A stretch of 32,033 nt of DNA from UBA1563 sp041667115 (GTDB lineage: Bacteria; Bacteroidota; Ignavibacteria; Ignavibacteriales; Ignavibacteriaceae). Location: assembly GCA_041667115.1 (NCBI GenBank), contig JBAYFO010000042.1, positions 1-32,033 of the forward strand, given 5' to 3'. The notes below the pieces were generated by a model. That model worked only from the letters and a program-made list of their open reading frames with translations. It did not search any database and was not told where the DNA came from. The translations under genes and the position numbers were made by a program. This document shows, in pieces, positions 17,386 to 24,248 of this stretch (the stretch's first letter is position 1; each line of letters opens with the position of its first letter).

Positions 17386-19350
17386 ATGGAAAAATTTCTC
17401 TTCATAAAGCAAATTGTCATCATCCTCTCGGTTGCTATTCCGATAATTTTCCTCTTTAAAAAATTGAAGATGCCGAGTATTATCGGATTCCTTATTGCCG
17501 GCGTAGTTATTGGTCCGTATGGATTAAAACTTATTTCTTCTTCCGAACAAATTGAAACGATGGCGGAAATCGGGGTTATCCTTTTAATGTTTACTATCGG
17601 GTTGGAGTTTTCGCTCGGGAAATTAGTGAAGATGAAAAAACTCTTTTTGTATGCCGGAACTGCGCAAGTTGGCATCACCGTTATTACCGCAGCTTTTCTT
17701 TTTTCAATTCTTGGAATCAGGCTTCCTCAAGCAGTATTTTTCGGAATGCTTATCAGTCTTTCCAGCACGGCGATCGTTTTAAAAATTCTTGTTGATAAAA
17801 ATGAACTTGATGCGCCGCAAGGGAAAATATCGGTTGCCATTTTAATTTTTCAGGATCTCATTATTGTTCCGATGATGATTATGCTCCCCATTCTTGGAGC
17901 CAAAGAACAGCTTTCGATTTTAGAAATAATCTGGAAACTTCTCTTCGCTTTCGGAGCAGTTTCGGGTATTCTTTTTTTAGCAAGATTCTTCATCCCTAAA
18001 ATACTTTTTCAAATTGCAAATCTCCGCATCCGCGAAGTTTTCACGATCGGAATTTTGCTGCTGATTTTAGGAACGGCGTATCTTACGGAATCAATTGGAC
18101 TTTCATTCAGTATCGGCGCATTTATAGCGGGAATTATTCTTGCCGAGTCAGATTTCAATCACGAGATTATCGCCGAGATTCTCCCATTCAAAGATGCTTT
18201 TAACAGTCTGTTTTTTATTTCCATCGGGTTGCTGTTGAACATTTCATTTTTGCTTTCCTTTCCCTTGCAGTTGATCGGATTAGTTGTAGGAATCATCATA
18301 ATAAAATCAATTATCATTATGGTGATTGTGCTGTGGTTGAAATTCCCTTCACGAATAGCGGTGATTACCGGAGTTAGTTTAGCGCAAATAGGAGAATTCT
18401 CTTTTGTGCTTGCGCAGTCGGGTGCAAAATTCGGATTGATCGGTGGAGAATATTTTAATGCGTTTCTTGCCGCCTCAATTTTCACGATGATCCTTACACC
18501 GATTTTAATTTCTTCAGTACCTGTTATTTTTTCTAAAATACATTTTAAAGGTAAAGAGGCAGAAAGTGTTCCGGGAAAATTAAAAATAAAGGCTCATGTA
18601 GTTATTGTCGGTTTCGGCTTGAACGGAAAAAATCTCGCAAAGGTTTTAAAAGAAACCGGTATCCCTTATGTTATTATCGAATTAAATCCCGAAACTGTTG
18701 CCCTGTATAAAGAGAGAGGTGAAAATATTTTATATGGAGATGTAACGAAGCGTGAAATTATGTCAGCCGCAAATATCAGCGAAGCAAATATAATTGTCTT
18801 TGCCATTTCTGCACCTGAATCCACCAAAATTGCGTTGCGTCTTGCAAAACAAATGAATCCCAAAATTTTTGCAATTGTGCGTACACGATACATCAGCGAA
18901 ATAGACGAATTAAAAAAGTTTGCTGCGGATGAAGTGATACCGGAGGAATTTGAAACGTCATTGCAAATTTTTAATAAAGTATTGGCGAAATACCACATCC
19001 CGTTGAATGTAATAATGAAACAAGTTGCAATTTTGCGTGGAGAATCGTATCAATTTTTGCGCAAAGAAAATGAAGAAAGACATCCGCTCGATCATATTGA
19101 AGAAATCCTTGCTCAAGGACTGACAGAAACTTTTTATGTTAGCAAAGAAAACTCAATTGTAGGAAAATCACTGAAAGAAATTGATTTGCGTGCGAAAGTG
19201 GATGTTACTATTATTGCTATTGTGCGGGGCGATAAAACCATCACTAATCCATCCGGCAGCACGACCTTTTTAACAAGCGATACACTTGTTTTAACCGGTA
19301 CTCATGCAGCCGTTGACCGGGCGATAACTTTGCTGAGTAATTATTCCTAA
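17386..19350 (+). CDS. Monovalent cation:proton antiporter, KefB/CPA2 type with RCK domains
   Basis: This 654-residue membrane protein has about 12 hydrophobic segments across residues 5-385, including the CPA2 F-Q-D-L-I-I-V-P motif at 155-162. A cytoplasmic TrkA-N (RCK) domain starts at ~403 with the nucleotide-binding G-F-G-L-N-G at 409-414 and the Y-G-D-V-T loop near 450-454. A TrkA-C domain follows at ~565-654. Such proteins exchange K+ or Na+ for protons under control of NAD(H) or other nucleotides bound by the RCK domain. The protein has no glutathione-regulated ancillary subunit gene beside it. The start has no clear ribosome-binding site. Its 3' end overlaps the convergent epimerase gene by 4 bases. 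Confidence 0.9.
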   Translation: MEKFLFIKQIVIILSVAIPIIFLFKKLKMPSIIGFLIAGVVIGPYGLKLISSSEQIETMAEIGVILLMFTIGLEFSLGKLVKMKKLFLYAGTAQVGITVITAAFLFSILGIRLPQAVFFGMLISLSSTAIVLKILVDKNELDAPQGKISVAILIFQDLIIVPMMIMLPILGAKEQLSILEIIWKLLFAFGAVSGILFLARFFIPKILFQIANLRIREVFTIGILLLILGTAYLTESIGLSFSIGAFIAGIILAESDFNHEIIAEILPFKDAFNSLFFISIGLLLNISFLLSFPLQLIGLVVGIIIIKSIIIMVIVLWLKFPSRIAVITGVSLAQIGEFSFVLAQSGAKFGLIGGEYFNAFLAASIFTMILTPILISSVPVIFSKIHFKGKEAESVPGKLKIKAHVVIVGFGLNGKNLAKVLKETGIPYVIIELNPETVALYKERGENILYGDVTKREIMSAANISEANIIVFAISAPESTKIALRLAKQMNPKIFAIVRTRYISEIDELKKFAADEVIPEEFETSLQIFNKVLAKYHIPLNVIMKQVAILRGESYQFLRKENEERHPLDHIEEILAQGLTETFYVSKENSIVGKSLKEIDLRAKVDVTIIAIVRGDKTITNPSGSTTFLTSDTLVLTGTHAAVDRAITLLSNYS

Positions 19351-19787
19351 AAAATATTTTTGCGTTCTTTTTCGGAATGATTTTCCTTTTCACAAAGTTC
19401 TGTCAATACTCCAAAGGTAGATTTTGGATGAAGGAATGCAATGTTCATTTCTTCAGCGCCTTTGCGTGGTTGTTTGTCGATAAGTTGCACCCCTTTACTT
19501 TCTAATTCGGGAAGAATCGAATTTAATCCATTCACGGCGAAGGCGAGATGATGCACCCCTTCTCCTTTTTCTCTGATGAATTTTGCTATCGGACTATCTT
19601 CGGAAGTTGCTTCGAGCAATTCTAATTTTACGTCTCCAACCATAAAAAAAGCGGTCTTCACTTTTTGATCTGTAATTTCTTCAATGGCGTAGCATTTTAA
19701 TCCAAGAATATTTTCATAATAAGAAATTGTATCCGCAAGATTCTTAACTGCAATTCCGATGTGTTCTATTTTGTTTATGCGATTCAT
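19347..19787 (-). CDS. mce: Methylmalonyl-CoA epimerase
   Basis: This 146-residue protein belongs to the vicinal-oxygen-chelate family. It has the paired beta-alpha-beta modules with metal-ligand positions I-E-H-I-G-I-A-V (His near 9), G-V-H-H-L-A-F (near 87-93), and the late L-H-P-K-S-T-F-G-V-L-T-E-L (Glu near 132). It interconverts (2S)- and (2R)-methylmalonyl-CoA, linking propionyl-CoA carboxylase to the mutase. It lies 43 bases downstream of the mutase large subunit on the same strand, which supports the function. The C-terminal tail is short and charged, and its stop overlaps the antiporter gene. A palindrome sits just before its start. Confidence 0.9.
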   Translation of the reverse strand: MNRINKIEHIGIAVKNLADTISYYENILGLKCYAIEEITDQKVKTAFFMVGDVKLELLEATSEDSPIAKFIREKGEGVHHLAFAVNGLNSILPELESKGVQLIDKQPRKGAEEMNIAFLHPKSTFGVLTELCEKENHSEKERKNIF

Positions 19788-19798
19788 TCCTAATTCCT

Positions 19799-19813
19799 TC
19801 CGCCTTCGGCGGA
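19799..19813. repeat. Short palindrome between mutase and epimerase genes
   Basis: TCCGCC-TTC-GGCGGA forms a 6-bp stem with a 3-base loop. It lies between two TAATTCC-containing stretches, as expected if it was inserted into a repeated AT-rich spacer. It is inside the 43-base gap between two co-directional genes. Confidence 0.55.
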
Positions 19814-19830
19814 TCGTAATTCCTAATTAA

Positions 19831-21510
19831 TTAAATAACCACAGTTTCTTTGTACTCTCCAAAAACTTCTCTTAAGGTATTTGAAATTTCTCCAACGCTT
19901 GCGTAAACACGAACGGCGTCCAAGATGAACGGCATCAGGTTAGCATCGCTTTGTGCTGCTGTTTTCAAAGCCGAAAGAGTTTTAGTAACCTTTTCGTTAT
20001 TTCTTTCTGCGCGGATTCGGCGTAAGAATTTTATTTGTTCTTCCTGCACGTTCATATCAATTCTCAAAAGGTTCTTCGGAAGTTCTTCTTCAGTATGGAA
20101 TTTATTTTGTCCCACGATAATTCTTTTCCCGGATTCAAGATCTTTTTCAAATTGATAAGCTGCTTTTTGAATTTCACTTTGCTGATAACCGTTTTCAATC
20201 GCGTATACAGCACCGCCGAGATCATCAATTTTTTGAATATAGACCATCGCCTCTTTTTCAATTTGATCGGTCATCGCTTCAACGAAATAAGAACCGGCGA
20301 GAGGGTCGATAGTATTTGTAATGCCGCTTTCGTGTGCAACAATTTGCTGCGTGCGAAGCGCTACGCGAACGGATTCTTCCGTTGGAAGCGCGAGTGCTTC
20401 ATCCCGCGAATTTGTGTGAAGCGATTGCGTTCCGCCGAGAACCGCGGCTAACGTCTGGATAGTTACACGAACAATATTATTATCAACTTGCTGCGCCGTT
20501 AATGTTGAACCGGCAGTTTGAGTATGAAATCTCAACATCATCGAACGTGTATCTTTTGCATGAAATCTTTCCATCATAATCTTCGCCCACATTCTCCGCG
20601 CCGCGCGGTACTTTGCGACTTCTTCCAAAAGATCATTATGCGCATTGAAAAAGAAGGAAAGCCGTCCGGCAAAGTTATCGATATTTAAACCTGCTTTTAA
20701 CGCAGCTTCAACGTAAGCTATTCCGTTAGCCAAAGTAAAGCCAACCTCTTGTGCTGCGGTAGAACCGGCTTCGCGAATGTGATAACCGGAAATTGAAATA
20801 GTATTCCACTTCGGAACTTCCTTTGAACAGTATTCAAAAATATTTGTAATCAACCGCATGGATGGCTTCGGTGGGAAGATATAGGTTCCGCGGGCGATGT
20901 ATTCTTTTAAAATATCGTTTTGAATTGTTCCGCTGATTTGCTCTTTCGTAACACCTTGCTTTTCCGCTACAGCAATATAAAGAGCAAGCAGAATAGCCGC
21001 GGTAGAATTGATCGTCATTGAAGTGGAAATTTTATCAAGCGGTATTTTATCAAATAAGATTTCCATATCGGCGAGTGTGTCAATAGCAACACCGACTTTT
21101 CCAACTTCGCCAAAAGCAAATGCATCATCGCTGTCGTAACCGATTTGTGTGGGCAGATCAAACGCAACAGATAAACCCGATTGCCCTTGCGAGAGTAAAA
21201 ACTTGTAGCGCTCGTTAGATTCTTTGGCGGTTCCGAATCCCGCATACTGCCGCATCGTCCAAAATTTACCGCGGTACATAGAAGGTTGAACGCCGCGGGT
21301 AAATGGATACGCACCGGGGAAGCCGATGTTTTCTAAATAGTTTTCAGATTCAAAATCATCCGGAGTGTATAAAGGTTTTACCTTTGTAAATGAAACGGTA
21401 GTAAAATCTTTTTCGCGTTCGGGATTTTTCGCCACAGATTTTTGATAGACTTTTTCGTCCCAATCGTTATATGCTTGTTGAACTTTATTTTTCAGTGAAT
21501 CCGAAGACAT
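19831..21510 (-). CDS. Methylmalonyl-CoA mutase, large (catalytic) subunit
   Basis: This 559-residue catalytic subunit of a split B12-dependent mutase converts methylmalonyl-CoA to succinyl-CoA. The TIM-barrel substrate region shows M-Y-R-G-K-F-W-T-M-R-Q-Y-A-G-F (Tyr as in methylmalonyl- rather than isobutyryl-CoA mutases), L-S-V-A-F-D-L-P-T-Q-I-G-Y-D-S-D, and F-P-P-K-P-S-M-R. It ends after the barrel with no cobalamin-binding H-x-D-G domain, so a separate ~135-residue small subunit must be encoded outside this window. GGAG at 21516-21519, five bases upstream, fixes the start at M-S-S-D-S. The same frame stays open for another 151 codons upstream, but that stretch is repeat DNA and is not part of the enzyme. 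The epimerase gene follows. Confidence 0.92.
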   Translation of the reverse strand: MSSDSLKNKVQQAYNDWDEKVYQKSVAKNPEREKDFTTVSFTKVKPLYTPDDFESENYLENIGFPGAYPFTRGVQPSMYRGKFWTMRQYAGFGTAKESNERYKFLLSQGQSGLSVAFDLPTQIGYDSDDAFAFGEVGKVGVAIDTLADMEILFDKIPLDKISTSMTINSTAAILLALYIAVAEKQGVTKEQISGTIQNDILKEYIARGTYIFPPKPSMRLITNIFEYCSKEVPKWNTISISGYHIREAGSTAAQEVGFTLANGIAYVEAALKAGLNIDNFAGRLSFFFNAHNDLLEEVAKYRAARRMWAKIMMERFHAKDTRSMMLRFHTQTAGSTLTAQQVDNNIVRVTIQTLAAVLGGTQSLHTNSRDEALALPTEESVRVALRTQQIVAHESGITNTIDPLAGSYFVEAMTDQIEKEAMVYIQKIDDLGGAVYAIENGYQQSEIQKAAYQFEKDLESGKRIIVGQNKFHTEEELPKNLLRIDMNVQEEQIKFLRRIRAERNNEKVTKTLSALKTAAQSDANLMPFILDAVRVYASVGEISNTLREVFGEYKETVVI

Positions 21511-21515
21511 TGTTA

Positions 21516-21519
21516 CTCC
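21516..21519 (-). promoter_or_regulatory. Shine-Dalgarno that sets the mutase start
   Basis: GGAG on the minus strand lies five bases before the ATG at 21510. This argues against the 151-codon upstream extension, which runs through tandem repeats. Confidence 0.7.
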
Positions 21520-21573
21520 ATTTTTACGTTCACAAAATAAGAAGAAAAATCGGGAAGCGGCAATTTGAGGGAA

Positions 21574-21629
21574 GATGTTTGATGTTTGATGTTTGATGGA
21601 AGATGTTTGAGGGTTGATGGGTGATGTAA
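21574..21629. repeat. Eight tandem heptanucleotides (GATGTTT family)
   Basis: GATGTTT occurs three times in a row, followed by GATGGAA, GATGTTT, GAGGGTT, GATGGGT and GATGTAA in strict 7-nt register. It lies just upstream of the mutase start in non-coding DNA. Confidence 0.85.
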
Positions 21630-21669
21630 GGGGTGTGAAAAAAGACAAAACAGAATTATGTGAAAGAGA

Positions 21670-22206
21670 GTGTGGGGAGGACAAAGTCAACTGAAAATCT
21701 TGCATAGTCGGAAAAGAAGTAAACATAGCCAAGTAAGAGTTTCGCAAAGCCAATCGAGTGTCTCGCAAAGCGAATTGAGAATTGATCAAAGTAAATCTGA
21801 AGTCTCGCAAAATGAAATGAGAAGTGATCAAAGTCAATCTGGTGTTTCGCAAAGTGGATCGAGAAGCGATCAAAGTCAGTCTGATGTTTCGCAAAGTGGA
21901 TCGAGAAGCGATCAAAGTAAATCTGGTGTTTCGCAAAGTGGATCGAGAAGTGATCAAAATCAATCTGGAGTCTCACAAAGTGGATCGAGAAGCGATCAAA
22001 GTCAATCTGGAGTCTCGCAAAATGAAGTGAGAAGTGATCAAAGTCAATCTGGTGTTTCGCAAAATGAAGTGAGAAGTGACCAAAGTCAATCTGGAGTCTC
22101 GCAAAACGAAGTGAGAAGTGATCAAAGTCAATCTGGAGTCTCGCAAAACGAAATAAGAAGTGAGCAAACTCAAGTAAGAAGTCTGCAAAATGAGGTGAAA
22201 AGTTAG
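21670..22206 (+). repeat. 42-bp minisatellite, possibly coding for a Ser/Gln-rich repeat protein
   Basis: Nine full 42-bp units (21778-22155) with degenerate flanks run head to tail with no spacers; 42 is six heptanucleotides, and each unit splits into two diverged 21-bp halves. A plus-strand frame from GTG at 21670 to TAG at 22206 (178 codons) reads the units as R-S-D-Q-S-Q-S-G-V-S-Q-N-E-V or close variants. Minus-strand frames are open too, giving Phe/His/Asp-rich or Arg/Leu/Thr-rich products. Comparing units, seven variable sites are silent third positions in the plus frame (AGT/AGC, GAT/GAC, CAA/CAG, GGT/GGA, GTT/GTC, TCG/TCA, AAT/AAC). They would change the residue in the minus 205-codon frame. 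That hints at plus-frame selection, but there is no good ribosome-binding site. I call the repeat firmly and the protein only as a possibility. Confidence 0.85.
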
Positions 22207-22315
22207 CAATGCAAGGTGAAAAGGCTGAAAACGAATTAAAAACGCAGCAAACAAGCTTCCGGTAGAGCTTCACAGTTTTTGGGAATGGGTTTTATTCGGT
22301 AAGGGAAGAAAAAAT

Positions 22316-22392
22316 AACAAAAGGCAACTAACAAATAGCAAAAGACAAATAACAAATAACAAAAGGGAAAAGGGAAAAATGAAAAAAGGGAG
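22316..22392. repeat. Eleven tandem heptanucleotides (AACAAAT / GGGAAAA family)
   Basis: In strict 7-nt register the tract reads AACAAAA, GGCAACT, AACAAAT, AGCAAAA, GACAAAT, AACAAAT, AACAAAA, GGGAAAA, GGGAAAA, ATGAAAA, AAGGGAG. The sequence differs from the GATGTTT tract, but the period is the same. Confidence 0.85.
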
Positions 22393-22482
22393 ATGGGGAG
22401 GTTTAACGTACAACCATTCAATCTTAGCGCGGCGTAGCCGTCAACCAAAGTTTATTTGCTCACAGAAAGGATAAGAAAGATT

Positions 22483-22664
22483 CATTCCCGACCTGCCTGA
22501 CGGCAAGGCAGGTGGGAATGTTAGTTGTTGGTGGGTTTATTTGTTACAAAGCATGCCATGGGCTTGCCATGGATTCAACCCGCCAGGCGGGTTGCAGAAA
22601 TCCCGTAGGGATTTACTATTGGTAACAAAAGAACAAAACTCAAAAAAGAATCCCGGCGGGATTC
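22483..22664. repeat. Cluster of palindromes, including a multi-hairpin element
   Basis: Palindromes follow each other: 22483-22520 (arms CATTCCCGACCTGCCT and AGGCAGGTGGGAATG, one-base bulge), 22576-22594 (CAACCCGCC-A-GGCGGGTTG), 22598-22614 (AAATCCC-GTA-GGGATTT) and 22648-22664 (GAATCCCGGCGGGATTC). TTTGTTAC at 22540-22547 pairs with GTAACAAA at 22622-22629, enclosing two of them, so about 90 bases could fold into a branched structure. The plan resembles the structured repeats at 25975, 26193 and 27299. Confidence 0.7.
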
Positions 22665-22970
22665 AATGTTTTTTAATTTTGTGATAGATATAAAGATGGG
22701 AAATGAAAGATTGTTTTTTTACTTGCGTAAAAAGATAAATAGTTTTAGTTTTAACTCACCATTTAAACTAAGTAAAAGGGCTCAAGGGAATATTTGCTTG
22801 GAACACTGTTTAAGAAATACCGATCTAAAAAGAATCCTCGAAAACGATAACACCGATTGGAGTTGTTTAGCTCCGATTTATAATTATTTTAAAACACGGC
22901 ACATGCATGAATTCATGAACAATGATATTAAGTTGGCAAGTTTTTCTACAAATAAGTTAGTGATAATGCT

Positions 22971-24245
22971 ATGGACACAGTGCAAATACCAAACAGTCAG
23001 ATAATGACAAACAATATTACAATAGACGGTCAAACAATTTCATTTGAATTCCCCAATGCCGACAAGGACAACGAAACCGCAAAAGCAGATTTCATAAGGG
23101 ATAGTGAACAAATCCCCATCGACAAACTGGGAAAATACTATTTGAACGAGAATGTAAATTTTCTTTGTGGTAGTGGGACTTCTGCTGCCATTGGAGGTAA
23201 GACTATTAATAAAGGAGAAAATCCATTCACTTCAATAATTGATGAACTTAAAGCATTAAAAACCCCGCCTGAATATTTAACTCACATTATTTCTTACTTA
23301 GAATCTGACGGCTTATTAGAAAAAAAGTTTGATAAGATTAATCAAGAATATCTCTACCATCTTAATATTAGAAATGAAGAGGCATCTGCTGCAGCAATTA
23401 AAGATATTTTAGAAAAAATTCTCAAAGAATTTGTAGATAAATATGTTCCCTTCCCAATTGATTATCTAAAAGAAAAACTTGAAACTCACGAACTTTTCAT
23501 TAACAAAATTATTAGTAGGAAAGAAACTCTTAATCGACCAAGAATTTTTACACCCAATTATGATTTAGCTTTTGAAAATGCATGCGAAAAAATTGGAGTT
23601 AGTTATAACAACGGTTTCAGAGGGGTACATATGCGAAAGTTTGACCCTGATACATTTTACAATGAAACATATATAAAGCAAGAAACAGCGGAACGGGGAA
23701 AAAGAATTGCGACCTACCTAAACATATATAAACTGCATGGAAGTATATCTTGGCAATACACTGAAAATTTAGAGGATCTCTACAATCTTAAGGAAATTCA
23801 GATTTCAGACACATTCAAAAAGGAAGATTTTGAGATTGGCTCTTTGATGATTTATCCAATTCAAACAAAAAAATCCTATTCACTTGACTTGCCTTACAGT
23901 GAAATATTTCGCAATTTCTCAAAATGTTTAACCGAAAATCAAAACACACTTATTGTAATTGGATATTCATTTTTAGACGAACATATTAATGACATTATAA
24001 GAACCGGCTTATACAACCCTAACTTGACTTTAGTAATTCATTCCTACGGAATAATTGAACAGACAAGTCCAGCGTTTTTGCAAACACTAAAGCTAAGAAG
24101 TGCCAGTGACCAACGCATTGTAATTTTTGAAGGTGAATTGGTAGGCAGTTTTAACAATGTTGTTCGATATCTCATTCCTTTGAACTCATACATACAGAAG
24201 AAGGATATCATCATTGAAACATTAAAAGAACTTTCAAATAAATAA
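22971..24245 (+). CDS. SIR2-family NADase-like protein of a SIR2-HerA defence pair
   Basis: This protein of 424 residues (413 if ATG 23004 is used; neither start has a clear ribosome-binding site) is a SIR2-like protein. Motifs: F-L-C-G-S-G-T-S at 64-71, the NAD-binding glycine loop in place of the usual G-A-G-x-S; F-T-P-N-Y-D at 193-198; Y-K-L-H-G-S at 253-258 with candidate catalytic His256; and G-Y-S-F-L-D-E-H-I-N at 331-340. The stretch between the first two motifs is mostly helical and lineage-specific. In known anti-phage systems SIR2 effectors degrade NAD+ upon infection, stopping phage growth. The HerA ATPase gene starts 3 bases after its stop, which is the known SIR2-HerA (Nezha-type) order. 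The gene is visibly more AT-rich than the metabolic genes, consistent with horizontal acquisition (not computed). Confidence 0.88.
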   Translation: MDTVQIPNSQIMTNNITIDGQTISFEFPNADKDNETAKADFIRDSEQIPIDKLGKYYLNENVNFLCGSGTSAAIGGKTINKGENPFTSIIDELKALKTPPEYLTHIISYLESDGLLEKKFDKINQEYLYHLNIRNEEASAAAIKDILEKILKEFVDKYVPFPIDYLKEKLETHELFINKIISRKETLNRPRIFTPNYDLAFENACEKIGVSYNNGFRGVHMRKFDPDTFYNETYIKQETAERGKRIATYLNIYKLHGSISWQYTENLEDLYNLKEIQISDTFKKEDFEIGSLMIYPIQTKKSYSLDLPYSEIFRNFSKCLTENQNTLIVIGYSFLDEHINDIIRTGLYNPNLTLVIHSYGIIEQTSPAFLQTLKLRSASDQRIVIFEGELVGSFNNVVRYLIPLNSYIQKKDIIIETLKELSNK

Positions 24246-24248
24246 GTT

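Larger units (their letters stand above)
22207..22970. other. Gene-poor stretch with repeats and palindromes
   Basis: No gene is supported in these 764 bases. They contain a heptanucleotide array (22316-22392) and a cluster of palindromes (22483-22664), then about 300 AT-rich bases before the SIR2 gene. A 112-codon frame (22666-23004) is open but resembles nothing I know and overlaps the SIR2 start. The promoter of the SIR2-HerA pair should lie here, but no clear TTTG/TAnnTTTG pair was found. Confidence 0.6.

Noticed and set aside
21511..21963. N-terminal extension of methylmalonyl-CoA mutase
   Set aside because: It is composed of tandem repeats and low-complexity DNA, and a good Shine-Dalgarno precedes the internal ATG at 21510.
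21778..22155. CRISPR array
   Set aside because: The 42-bp units abut with no spacers, and no cas gene is visible; it is a tandem minisatellite.
21656..22273. Minus-strand 205-codon Phe/His-rich protein
   Set aside because: Open only because the repeat unit lacks stops. Variation between units falls on its second codon positions, and it has no recognisable start region.
22666..23004. 112-codon plus-strand gene before SIR2
   Set aside because: No recognisable motif, no ribosome-binding site, begins inside palindrome-rich DNA and overlaps the SIR2 start. It cannot be excluded but is not supported.
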